Made by a program: the position numbers and the translations under genes. From an uncultured Collinsella sp. (GTDB lineage Bacteria > Actinomycetota > Coriobacteriia > Coriobacteriales > Coriobacteriaceae): a stretch of 33,295 nt of DNA. This document shows, piece after piece, positions 15,118-22,596 of the stretch. Position 1 is the first letter of the stretch; each line of letters opens with the position of its first letter. The stretch lies in the NCBI GenBank assembly GCA_902490305.1, contig CABUDI010000021.1, forward strand, positions 1-33,295, given 5' to 3'. The notes under the pieces are model-generated. The model did no database searches. It saw nothing but the letters and a program-made list of their open reading frames with translations, and had not been told where the DNA came from.

Positions 15118-16914
15118 TTAAAGCCGCTGGCACACCGCCGTCACGCGCCGCCCATCAAAACCGAACCCCCAGCGCATGCGGCCCACGCCGGGGCGCGGCA
15201 CACGGATTTCGTCGATGCCGTCGCGCTCTATGTCGAGCAGCGCCTGCACGGCCAGCAATTCCAGGCCCAGCGCATCCACACCGGGGTCATACATCATGTT
15301 GATCGTTATCAGCGGACGTTCATCGAGCATACCGATCGTATCGGCTATGTCGAACACGGCGCCCGTAGGAAAAACCTGGATGTCCCAGCGATTCGCGCCA
15401 CACTTTCGCCTCGAAGCAGGATTGGCATAGCCCGGCAATCCAAAGCAGAGTCCTTGCAAGAGTAGGTGATATGGCAGCGGTGTATCTAGGTCGGTCTCAC
15501 CGATTCCCGCATCACCCAGGATGCGGCTTAGCGCCCGCCTCACGGTATCCTCGTTCCCATGGCACAGCCCGTCGCGAAACGCATCGACGTCTCGAATGTC
15601 TTCTGCAGCGCACTCAAACCACTCAATAATCACTAGACGCAAGGCCTGGCGAAGCTCGTTATTGGGCAATCGCAAAGCACGGAAGCGATCGCCATGCTCT
15701 GGCTCCTCAGTCATATCCGTCGTGAGAAAACCGGACAGATACAGCGCTGTCCACATGCCATCGTCAGGCGAGACATCTGGCTCTGCAGTGCCCAAACAAA
15801 GCGGGGCCTCAGCGCACCCATGGGCCTCGAGCAAATCAAACAAGACCGAAAGGCGGTCGAGATTCCACCCGGCAACTACCCTACTCAGGCAATCGGCATA
15901 TCCATACAGATCGGCACGCACAGGCGCCGTGCAGCCTCGGCCCAGAAAACCGATCACACGCTCTGGACTCGAGCAATAGGCCCTGCCAAACCGATACCCC
16001 TCGAGCCATTCACGCGCATCATTCAGGTATTCCTCGCGCCCAGCATGATTCAAAAGAGCCTCGGCCTCGGCATCCGAAAAGCCGAACCAACGGTCACACC
16101 AGGTCGAAAGCGGCGTCGTCAGACAATACGAGCAGCAGTGCAAAGAAAGCGCCGCTTCGGCAGGGCCGGGACACTCCCCCATCAAACACGTCAGCCGCAA
16201 CGAATCGCGCGCAGCAGCAATGGCGTCGAACAGCACGCGATCGAATAGATCTGCCGGATCGGCGCCGGAAGCGTCCCTCGCGCTCGCACGGCAAGAGCAC
16301 GCCCCATCGTACCCATCAACGAGCAATACAACCTGCTCATCGTAGGCAATCTCCAGCAGCTCTATGAGCACACCGAGCACCGAGTCAACCTCGTCCGCGC
16401 TCGCCACGCCACGCGCGACACGTTCGACGTGACGCACCTTATCTCGAGCTAAATCCGGAGCCTCCAAGAGCGCCAACAAGCGAGCGCACTCGCCCGAAAG
16501 GGCATCGCGCACGACGCCGGCAACAGCGGGGCCACGCCTCGCAGCGCCAGAAAAGTCCAGCGATATCACCGGATAGCAAGCGTACTCATCCCGATAGCGC
16601 CCGCCGTCCGCATCCCAAATCTGAGCATCGGCAAACGAGATCCGACCGGTGCGACCGACCGCTGGACGCTCCAGAAAAGCCCTGAGCATCGACAAGTTCA
16701 TGCTCTTGCCAAAACCCTCGGGTCGACAGCACACCACAACGGACGCGTCGCAGTCCAACACATCGGCAATAAACATGGTCTTGTCGACCAGCGTGCAGCA
16801 ACCAAGAGCCTCCGCATAGTCGTGCATGCCAATGGGCAAAGCCGCATCGTCGGCACAGCCGATCAAGCGCACGCCAAAGCCAGCAGCACAATCAACATTT
16901 GCCTGCTCAGACAC
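15118..16914 (-). CDS. AAA-ATPase-like/DUF1703-type protein with degenerate nuclease end
   Basis: A 598-aa member of the AAA-ATPase-like plus PD-(D/E)XK family, common in multiple copies in anaerobic gut bacteria and of uncertain role. From GTG 16914 (or TTG 16917; AGGGGG lies just upstream) the order is ALPIGMHDYAEAL at about 25-37, VDKTMFI at about 43, and an atypical P-loop, RPEGFGKSMNLSML, at 64-77. A Walker B-like VVLLVDGYD follows, then the lid region. In the C-terminal 92 residues the RWDI Asp (about 511) is kept, but the strand where relatives carry an E-F-K triad reads TINMMY (537-542). The ATPase part may work, while the nuclease part looks dead. Extension to 17046 would add 44 residues with no family match. 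Confidence 0.8.
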   Translation of the reverse strand: MSEQANVDCAAGFGVRLIGCADDAALPIGMHDYAEALGCCTLVDKTMFIADVLDCDASVVVCCRPEGFGKSMNLSMLRAFLERPAVGRTGRISFADAQIWDADGGRYRDEYACYPVISLDFSGAARRGPAVAGVVRDALSGECARLLALLEAPDLARDKVRHVERVARGVASADEVDSVLGVLIELLEIAYDEQVVLLVDGYDGACSCRASARDASGADPADLFDRVLFDAIAAARDSLRLTCLMGECPGPAEAALSLHCCSYCLTTPLSTWCDRWFGFSDAEAEALLNHAGREEYLNDAREWLEGYRFGRAYCSSPERVIGFLGRGCTAPVRADLYGYADCLSRVVAGWNLDRLSVLFDLLEAHGCAEAPLCLGTAEPDVSPDDGMWTALYLSGFLTTDMTEEPEHGDRFRALRLPNNELRQALRLVIIEWFECAAEDIRDVDAFRDGLCHGNEDTVRRALSRILGDAGIGETDLDTPLPYHLLLQGLCFGLPGYANPASRRKCGANRWDIQVFPTGAVFDIADTIGMLDERPLITINMMYDPGVDALGLELLAVQALLDIERDGIDEIRVPRPGVGRMRWGFGFDGRRVTAVCQRL

Positions 16915-17039
16915 CAAAACGTTCCCCCTAAATCGCTGCACGATGCCAATTGTAATGACCGCCTCGCGCGTACCGACGACGCCGCGCGAACATATCGGGC
17001 AACGGTAGCAACAAGAGGTGTGAGGGGGCATAACTAATC

Positions 17040-17049
17040 GTTGCACAAC
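17040..17049. promoter_or_regulatory. Palindrome GTTGCACAAC upstream of the AAA-ATPase gene
   Basis: A 10-bp perfect palindrome about 125 bases upstream of the 16914 start. The same core recurs at 18960-18969, inside a longer palindrome upstream of the next minus-strand gene. It is a possible shared operator; it also borders the terminator at 17054-17083. Confidence 0.35.
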
Positions 17050-17083
17050 AAAACGGGGCCCGATGCATTCGCACCGGACCCCG
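17050..17083 (-). terminator. Rho-independent terminator of the anchored wall protein
   Basis: On the minus strand CGGGGTCCGGTGC pairs with GCATCGGGCCCCG (two G-U pairs) around GAAT, followed by TTTTGTT. It sits about 34 bases past the stop at 17117. Confidence 0.85.
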
Positions 17084-17116
17084 TCCCGACTCTTTAGTTA
17101 TCTGGCAACCGAGAGG

Positions 17117-18886
17117 CTACTCCTCCGAGCTGTCCTCCCCAGAAGCCTTCTTCTGCTGATCGAGCTTATGCTTACCACTTACGATAGACGTAGCACCCAG
17201 TGTGGCCAAGCTCGCGCTGGCAAGGCTCGCCATCACGATCAAGTCGCCCGTCTTGGGCATGTTGCCGCCAGATGACTTGGTTGTGGTGGTCGTGGTGGTT
17301 GTAGTGGTAACCGTTTTGGAGTCATTTTGCTCCTGGACTTGGTTGTCAGCACCGCTCTTGTCGTCGTCTTCGGACTGTTTCTTTTCGCCCTCGGTCTTGC
17401 TCTCGTCCTTCTTCTGAGCGGATTTGTCGTCCTTCGCCTCAGAGCTAGAACCCTTATCGGATTTGGTCTTCTCGGAAGCCTTGTCCTTGGAGTCGCCCTT
17501 TGCGGCCTCGGTCTTTTCCGTGGAAACCTGATCAGAGTTGTCCTTGTTCTGAGTCGAGCCGTTATTGACACCAGCCATCAGCGAAGAGCCCAGCGTAGAA
17601 CCAAGCTGCACGGAGAAAGAAGGCTTCTTGTCCGGCGAAGCAACGGGAGCGTCCGGCGCCTTATTCGAGTCGTCCTTGGAAGCATCGGAATCAGAAGCGG
17701 CGCCAGTGTTAGAGTCATTGCTAGAACCAGTATCGGCGGAAGAATCGCTCGAGCCAGTGGAAGAGTCAGAGGAACCAGCGTCGGTCGAACCAGAGGCGGC
17801 GCTGCCCGTATTGCCGGCAGAGCTTGAAGACGAATCGCCCGCAGCAGAGCCGTTCGAATCGGAGCCGTTCGAGGTGGAACCGTCGTTGATAGCGCCACCA
17901 GCAGAGCCATTACCGTCAGCATCGGTCGAGGGCGCATCCATCCTGTCATCGTTGGCATCGTCACTCGAGCCGTCATTCGAATCAGGCGTCGGCGTAGGCT
18001 CGGGCTGCACGGGCGTCGCAGCGGCAGCGGCCTCGTCCTCGGCGATATAAACCAAGCAGTCCTTCAGCTCGTTGCGGTAGCGGTTCTTCCAGCCCTCATG
18101 ATACTGGGGTTGGCTCGAATACTTGGTCGCCACGTTATTGACCACGCTGTAGGAAAGCGCCGTCACAAACTCGCGATCGGACATATCGTTGGAAAGATTC
18201 GCCCAGCGGAAAAAGTCCCTGCAGCCACCAGTGCCGCACATGTTGGTAATGCTCCACACCATGCCCTTGACGCAGTCGGCGCGGCCGGAGATGTCAATGC
18301 CAAGAGCGCTCTTAAGCCACGCCTCGGTCACCGCATAGTACGAGTTGTACGCATACGCATCCTGCAGAGCCGAAAACTCAGCAGGATCGGTGTTATAAGC
18401 ACCCTGGAAGGCCTCCTGCGCAATACGGCCCAACTCGGTGAGCTGACCGTTCTCGTACATGGCATTGCTCGTGTTGGAAATCTCGCTGCCGCGATCAATC
18501 GCATCCTTGAGCATGCTGTATTTTTCGGGGCTGTAGTTGTAGACCTGCTTCATAAACGGAATGAGCGACCAGCGGCGGTCGAACTGGTAATAGCCCAACG
18601 CGTTATAGCCGTCACCGTACGAAAAGCCCTGGTTGTAGTTACCATGGCTCTCGTACTTGGTAAAGTACTTCATCTCGGGAGTCACGTTGACAAACGAAAC
18701 GCCCTGGACCGACCTCAGCACGCCCGAGAAGGACTGTTGGGTGTAGAGACCCTTATCGATATCGGTGGCATCCGAGGCAACGCCCGGCGTGGGCTCCTCG
18801 GCAGCGGCGGGTGCCGGCGCGGAAACGGCGCCAAACGAAAGCGCCAACGTCAGGCCCGCGACAATAGCAGAATGCTTGGGCTGCAT
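17117..18886 (-). CDS. Sortase-anchored wall protein with a lysozyme-like N-domain and Ser/Asp-rich stalk
   Basis: 589 aa, exported and probably linked to peptidoglycan. ATG 18886 follows GGGAGG. Residues 1-29 are a signal peptide (cut near PAAA-EE). Residues about 60-285 form a domain I associate with Coriobacteriia wall proteins: YFTKYESHGNYNQGF (E79), GDGYNALGYYQFD, DCVKGMVWSI and a closing NRYRNELKDCLVYI. The Glu next to a GYYQFD motif resembles lysozyme or transglycosylase active sites, but this is not proven. Residues about 295-445 are rich in Ser, Asp, Asn and Gly, then Lys/Glu/Ser-rich to about 525. A run of 12 Thr precedes the sorting signal NMPKTGD (542-548), a weakly hydrophobic segment and an unusually long 18-residue acidic tail. 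The stalk could be O-glycosylated. Confidence 0.85.
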   Translation of the reverse strand: MQPKHSAIVAGLTLALSFGAVSAPAPAAAEEPTPGVASDATDIDKGLYTQQSFSGVLRSVQGVSFVNVTPEMKYFTKYESHGNYNQGFSYGDGYNALGYYQFDRRWSLIPFMKQVYNYSPEKYSMLKDAIDRGSEISNTSNAMYENGQLTELGRIAQEAFQGAYNTDPAEFSALQDAYAYNSYYAVTEAWLKSALGIDISGRADCVKGMVWSITNMCGTGGCRDFFRWANLSNDMSDREFVTALSYSVVNNVATKYSSQPQYHEGWKNRYRNELKDCLVYIAEDEAAAAATPVQPEPTPTPDSNDGSSDDANDDRMDAPSTDADGNGSAGGAINDGSTSNGSDSNGSAAGDSSSSSAGNTGSAASGSTDAGSSDSSTGSSDSSADTGSSNDSNTGAASDSDASKDDSNKAPDAPVASPDKKPSFSVQLGSTLGSSLMAGVNNGSTQNKDNSDQVSTEKTEAAKGDSKDKASEKTKSDKGSSSEAKDDKSAQKKDESKTEGEKKQSEDDDKSGADNQVQEQNDSKTVTTTTTTTTTTKSSGGNMPKTGDLIVMASLASASLATLGATSIVSGKHKLDQQKKASGEDSSEE

Positions 18887-18956
18887 AAGATCCTCCCTGC
18901 ATTGGTGTAGTTAAAGTTCAGTTTGCAAAGATAAAAATAAGTATTGCAGCTCGCCC

Positions 18957-18972
18957 GTTGTTGCACAACAAC
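18957..18972. promoter_or_regulatory. 16-bp perfect palindrome, operator candidate
   Basis: GTTGTTGCACAACAAC lies about 71 bases upstream of the wall-protein start, where the promoter should be. It is too short and too AT-rich to be a terminator, and it matches the smaller palindrome at 17040-17049. A LacI/TetR-type dimer could bind it. No such regulator is encoded nearby. Confidence 0.5.
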
Positions 18973-19014
18973 CCCTCGGTAAACGGCAACAACCCTCCGC
19001 GAAATCTTAAGGAA

Positions 19015-19434
19015 TTAAACAAACTGGTCGTCGGGCGCCATCAGAAGCTCGCCGTATCGCTCCATCAGCCCGTCCCTCAACTGACAGAAAGCGGGGATAT
19101 AGACGTTCAAGATGCGCTGAATCAAATCTTGAGCGAGCTTGTTGTCGTAGATATGGACGTTCGTATTGCGGTCTCTGAGCATGTCCAGCCAGGCCGCCTC
19201 ATCAATAAAGTCGTAGAATCGGTACGACTCCTTCACGATGGCACGAGGAGACCCCGACGCGGCAAGCGTGGCGCCCTCATACTCGAGCAGACGCTTAAGG
19301 AGCTTCCAGCTCAGTTCAAATTGAAGATTGAACTTATTAATCAATCCGCTCTGAACAAAATCATTGTTGAGATCCTGATTGGGCGCATCCTCAAGATTCG
19401 CCAAGGCGCTAACAAAGTTCTCATATTTTTTCAT
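19015..19434 (-). CDS. HEPN-domain protein (nucleotidyltransferase-substrate-binding family), putative RNase toxin
   Basis: A 139-aa all-helical protein of the HI0074/NTase_sub_bind type, in the HEPN superfamily. Residues 89-96 read RNTNVHIY, which is the RX4HXY motif of active HepT toxins; the Tyr is the residue AMPylated by the partner MntA in characterised systems. Other family marks: FELSWKLLKRLLEYEG (about 39-54) and SPRAIVKESYRFYDFI (62-77). It overlaps the MNT gene upstream by 14 bases, the normal antitoxin-then-toxin order. It could instead be a non-toxic partner as first proposed for HI0074; the intact motif favours the toxin view. Confidence 0.82.
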   Translation of the reverse strand: MKKYENFVSALANLEDAPNQDLNNDFVQSGLINKFNLQFELSWKLLKRLLEYEGATLAASGSPRAIVKESYRFYDFIDEAAWLDMLRDRNTNVHIYDNKLAQDLIQRILNVYIPAFCQLRDGLMERYGELLMAPDDQFV

Positions 19435-19708
19435 ACAGAATCACACCATCCCTGGCAATCTCATCGAGCAATTGCTGCGAGAGGGACTCGTCGAGATTGA
19501 CGACATCTACATCTAAAAGAGTATCAAGATGTTCCTCGATCAAATATGAGAAACGGCCGAAATCCCGGCAACCTGCTACGGCGATGTCAATATCGCTCTT
19601 GGGCAAGTTGTCGCCTCGAGCACGAGAACCAAACAACACGACCTTCTCGGCGTCACATTCCCGAGCAAAAACTTCGATTTGCTTGTACACCTTGTCGAGA
19701 GATGCCAT
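19421..19708 (-). CDS. MNT-domain minimal nucleotidyltransferase, putative antitoxin of the HEPN protein
   Basis: A 95-aa protein with FGSRARG at 26-32 and SDIDIAV with Asp39 and Asp41 as metal ligands; a third acidic position is Asp66/Asp68 in LLDVDVV. This is a complete minimal nucleotidyltransferase of the MntA type, which inactivates HepT by adding AMP to its motif tyrosine. Start ATG 19708 is chosen for AGGGG five bases upstream; a GTG two codons earlier overlaps that site. It begins 8 bases after the Rrf2 gene stops, so the pair is likely co-transcribed with the Fe-S regulator, an unusual link. Confidence 0.85.
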   Translation of the reverse strand: MASLDKVYKQIEVFARECDAEKVVLFGSRARGDNLPKSDIDIAVAGCRDFGRFSYLIEEHLDTLLDVDVVNLDESLSQQLLDEIARDGVILYEKI

Positions 19709-19716
19709 TTGCACCC

Positions 19717-20148
19717 CTACAGCTTAATGTCAAAGTTGATTTCGGGGACGGCGGCCAGGTCGGCCAACGTCACGCCGTCGACGTACTTTTCGATCACGTC
19801 GTCCAAACCGCGCCAGAACTTGACGGTCGAGCACAAATCGCTGCGGGTGCAGCTGTTGTCGATGCCATCGCACGCCACCGGAGCCGTGCTGCCCTCGACG
19901 GCACGCAGGATGTCGCCGGCGCGCACCTCGGCCGGGTCCTTCGCCATCATGTAGCCGCCGCCCTTACCGCGCACGCTCCTAAGCAGGCCCGCCTTCATGA
20001 GCGGACGAACCAGCTGCTCCAAATACTTTTGTGAAATATGCTCGCGGTCAGCGACCTCGCGAAGGGCAATCTTGCCCTCGGCGTCACCAAGCGCTGCGAT
20101 ATAGATCATCAGACGGAGGGCATAGCGGCCCTTAGAAGAAATGAGCAT
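19717..20148 (-). CDS. Rrf2 family regulator, IscR/SufR-like, probable Fe-S sensor of the suf operon
   Basis: A 143-aa winged-helix repressor. Starts at ATG 20148 (GAGAGGGTAGGT upstream). The N-terminal MLISSKGRYALRLMIYIA and KYLEQLVRPLMKAGLLRSVRGKGGGY are classic Rrf2 (recognition helix plus wing). The cluster-binding region has three cysteines in CDGIDNSC-TRSDLC (spacing 6 and 5), close to the IscR ligand set. It is divergent from sufC with inverted repeats between them, so it most likely represses suf when holding a cluster and autoregulates. The usual extended reading to 20199 lacks a ribosome-binding site. It is followed by the MNT/HEPN pair in the same direction. Confidence 0.9.
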   Translation of the reverse strand: MLISSKGRYALRLMIYIAALGDAEGKIALREVADREHISQKYLEQLVRPLMKAGLLRSVRGKGGGYMMAKDPAEVRAGDILRAVEGSTAPVACDGIDNSCTRSDLCSTVKFWRGLDDVIEKYVDGVTLADLAAVPEINFDIKL

Positions 20149-20181
20149 ACCTACCCTCTCATCGTAGCCGAGACAAAATAC

Positions 20182-20228
20182 CAGGCTTGTTTGTCCCAAA
20201 TCTTATGCACGCGGGGCAAACAAGCCTG
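20182..20228. promoter_or_regulatory. 16-bp-arm inverted repeat in the rrf2-suf intergenic region
   Basis: The arms 20182-20197 (CAGGCTTGTTTGTCCC) and 20213-20228 (GGGGCAAACAAGCCTG) pair at 15 of 16 positions around a 15-base spacer. The near arm ends 34 bases before the rrf2 start. It could be an operator for two Rrf2 dimers or, if transcribed on the minus strand, a leader hairpin of rrf2. No T-run follows, so it is not a simple terminator. Confidence 0.6.
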
Positions 20229-20262
20229 ATTATTATGTCCCACATCTAAAAAGTCGAGTGGA

Positions 20263-20306
20263 TTAGTCGGGTTTTCCCTTGACTAACGCCGAACCCATAG
20301 TAACTT
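20263..20306 (+). promoter_or_regulatory. suf promoter with overlapping TTAGTC/GACTAA operator
   Basis: TTGACT (20279-20284) and TAACTT (20301-20306) are 16 bases apart and would place the start of transcription at about 20313, some 58 bases ahead of sufC. TTAGTC at 20263-20268 and GACTAA at 20281-20286 form an inverted repeat covering the -35 box; GACT/AGTC halves also occur in IscR type 1 sites. This is the likely binding site for the divergent Rrf2 protein. Confidence 0.5.
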
Positions 20307-20370
20307 TATTCCGAGAAGATTCCTAGGGTTTAGTACACCTATGAGTACACCATATACAGAGAGGGACAGC

Positions 20371-21171
20371 ATGAGCGCAAATCCGCTGCTTTCCATCGAA
20401 GGTCTGACCGCCTCCGTGGACGAGAAGACTATCCTCCACAACGTCAACCTCAACGTCGCCGCCGGCGAGACCCACGTGCTGATGGGACCCAACGGCGCCG
20501 GCAAGTCCACCCTCGGCCACCTGGTCATGGGCGACCCCGTCTACACGGTCAACGACGGCCGTATCGTCTTTGACGGCCAGGACATCACCGAGCTCACCAC
20601 CGACAAGCGCTCGCGCGCCGGCCTGTTCCTGAGCTTCCAGGCCCCGGTCGAGATCCCGGGCGTGCCGCTGTCGAGCTTTTTGCGCGCCAGCATCGCCGGC
20701 CGCCCCGGCCTGGAGATGAAGGGCAAGGAGTTCCGCCGTCGCGTCAAGGAGCTCGCGGCCGAGCTCAACATGGACACCGCCTACCTCAACCGTGAGCTGG
20801 GCGTGGGCTTCTCGGGCGGCGAGAAGAAGAAGGTCGAGATGCTCCAGCTCCTGTTGCTGCAGCCCAAGCTCGCCATCCTCGACGAGACCGACTCCGGCCT
20901 GGACGTCGACGCGCTTTCCACCGTCAGCCACGGCATGGACGCCTACCGCAAGAGCTGCGACGGCTCCATGCTCATCATCACGCACAACACGCGCATCCTG
21001 GAGCACCTGGATGTCGACCGCGTCCACGTTATGGTCAAGGGCCACATCGTGCGCGAGGACGATGCCTCGCTGATCCCCTGGATCGACAAGAACGGCTTTG
21101 AGACCTTCGAGCGCGAGGCCGCCGAGCAGCGCGCCCAGGCCGAGGCCGCCGCTGCCGAGCAGCAGGCGTAA
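20371..21171 (+). CDS. sufC: Fe-S cluster assembly ATPase SufC
   Basis: The ABC-type ATPase of the SufBCD scaffold; ATP hydrolysis drives conformational change of SufB/SufD during cluster assembly in the cytoplasm. 266 aa, normal length. Walker A MGPNGAGKST at 38-47, signature GFSGGEKKK, Walker B LAILDETDSGLD, H-loop IITHN. The KK after SGGE is typical of SufC. ATG 20371 with GAGAGGG upstream is preferred over ATG 20341, which has no ribosome-binding site. First gene of the suf operon; 12 bases separate it from sufB. The C-terminal tail is Ala/Glu/Gln-rich (EQRAQAEAAAAEQQA), longer than usual. Confidence 0.97.
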   Translation: MSANPLLSIEGLTASVDEKTILHNVNLNVAAGETHVLMGPNGAGKSTLGHLVMGDPVYTVNDGRIVFDGQDITELTTDKRSRAGLFLSFQAPVEIPGVPLSSFLRASIAGRPGLEMKGKEFRRRVKELAAELNMDTAYLNRELGVGFSGGEKKKVEMLQLLLLQPKLAILDETDSGLDVDALSTVSHGMDAYRKSCDGSMLIITHNTRILEHLDVDRVHVMVKGHIVREDDASLIPWIDKNGFETFEREAAEQRAQAEAAAAEQQA

Positions 21172-21183
21172 AGGGGCGACGCA

Positions 21184-22596
21184 ATGACCAAGAACCGCAC
21201 CGAGGTCGCGGACATCGACCGCAGCCTCTACGACTTCACCTATGGCGAGGAGGGATTCGAGCGCCTCGACGCCGGCATCACGCCCGACATCGTGCGCGAG
21301 ATTAGCGCCAAGAAGGACGAACCGCAGTGGATGCTCGACCTGCGCCTCAAGTCCCTCGAGATCTTCAACCGCTTCCCCGATCCGACGTGGGGCCCCTCCA
21401 TCGAGGGCCTGGACATGGACAACATCGTCACCTACGTCAAGCCCAACACCGACCAAAAGCACGACTGGGAGTCGGTGCCCGACGACATCAAGAACACCTT
21501 TGAGCGCTTGGGCATCCCCGAGGCCGAGCGCAGCTACCTGGCGGGCGTCGGCGCGCAGTACGACTCCGAGCTCGTCTACCACAACATGCAGGACACGGCG
21601 TCCAAGATGGGCATCGTCTACTCCGGCATCGAGGAGGCCCTGCACGACCCGCAGTGGGAGCCGCTCATCCACGAGAAGTTCATGACGCTCATCCCGCCCA
21701 CCGACCACAAGTTTGCGGCCCTGCACGGTGCTGTGTGGTCGGGCGGCTCGTTTGTCTACGTGCCCAAGGGCACCAAGTTGGACTTCCCGCTGCAGAGCTA
21801 CTTCCGCCTTAACGCCAAGGGCGCCGGCCAGTTTGAGCACACGCTCATCATTGTCGAGGACGATGCCGACCTGCACTTTATCGAGGGCTGCTCCGCGCCC
21901 AAGTACAACGTGGCCAACCTCCACGCCGGCGCCGTCGAGCTCTTTGTGGGCAAGCGTGCGCACCTGCGCTACTCGACCATCGAGAACTGGTCCAAGAACA
22001 TGTACAACCTCAACACCAAGCGTGCGCGCGTGGACGAGGACGGCGACATCGAGTGGATCAGCGGCTCCTTCGGCAGCCACGTGGGCTACCTCTACCCCAT
22101 GAGCGTGCTCAACGGCCGCCGCGCCCGGTCGAGCTTTACCGGCATCACCTTTGCCGGCGCCGGGCAGAACCTCGATACCGGCTGTAAGGTCGTGCTCAAC
22201 GCCCCCGAGACCTCGGCAACCGTCGAGACCAAGGGCATCTCCAAGAGCGGCGGCATTCAGACCTTCCGCAGCTCCATCGTGGCCACGCCCAAGGCCGAGG
22301 GTTCCAAGGCAACCGTGAGCTGCCAGTCGCTCATGCTCGACGACCAGAGCCGCTCCGACACCATCCCCGCCATGGACATCCGCGCCAAGAACGTCGACAT
22401 CGGCCACGAGGCCACCATCGGCCGCATCGGCGACGACAAGGTGTTCTACCTGATGAGCCGCGGCATCTCGGAGGAAGAGGCCCGCACCATGATCGTCAAC
22501 GGCTTTGCCAACCCGGTCTCCAAGGAGCTGCCGCTGGAGTACGCCGTCGAGATGAACAACCTGATCAAGCTCGAGATGGAAGGAGCGATCGGATAA
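21184..22596 (+). CDS. sufB: Fe-S cluster scaffold protein SufB
   Basis: The 470-aa central scaffold on which the cluster forms, with SufC and SufD. Recognised by QDTASKMGIVYSGIEEAL, HGAVWSGGSFVYVPKG, FIEGCSAP and DTGCKVVL; the last two carry Cys residues that correspond to sulfur-relay and cluster-ligand positions in E. coli SufB. The end has EEEARTMIVNGFANPV. ATG after AAGGGGCG; the TAA overlaps the sufD ATG by one base (TAATG), giving coupled translation. All expected regions are intact. Confidence 0.97.
   Translation: MTKNRTEVADIDRSLYDFTYGEEGFERLDAGITPDIVREISAKKDEPQWMLDLRLKSLEIFNRFPDPTWGPSIEGLDMDNIVTYVKPNTDQKHDWESVPDDIKNTFERLGIPEAERSYLAGVGAQYDSELVYHNMQDTASKMGIVYSGIEEALHDPQWEPLIHEKFMTLIPPTDHKFAALHGAVWSGGSFVYVPKGTKLDFPLQSYFRLNAKGAGQFEHTLIIVEDDADLHFIEGCSAPKYNVANLHAGAVELFVGKRAHLRYSTIENWSKNMYNLNTKRARVDEDGDIEWISGSFGSHVGYLYPMSVLNGRRARSSFTGITFAGAGQNLDTGCKVVLNAPETSATVETKGISKSGGIQTFRSSIVATPKAEGSKATVSCQSLMLDDQSRSDTIPAMDIRAKNVDIGHEATIGRIGDDKVFYLMSRGISEEEARTMIVNGFANPVSKELPLEYAVEMNNLIKLEMEGAIG

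Noticed and set aside
20323..22407. A 694-codon open frame on the minus strand opposite sufC and sufB
   Set aside because: It mirrors the codon pattern of the GC-rich suf genes, has low-complexity Val/Gly/Leu/Ala/Asp composition and no ribosome-binding site. sufC and sufB are unmistakable on the other strand.
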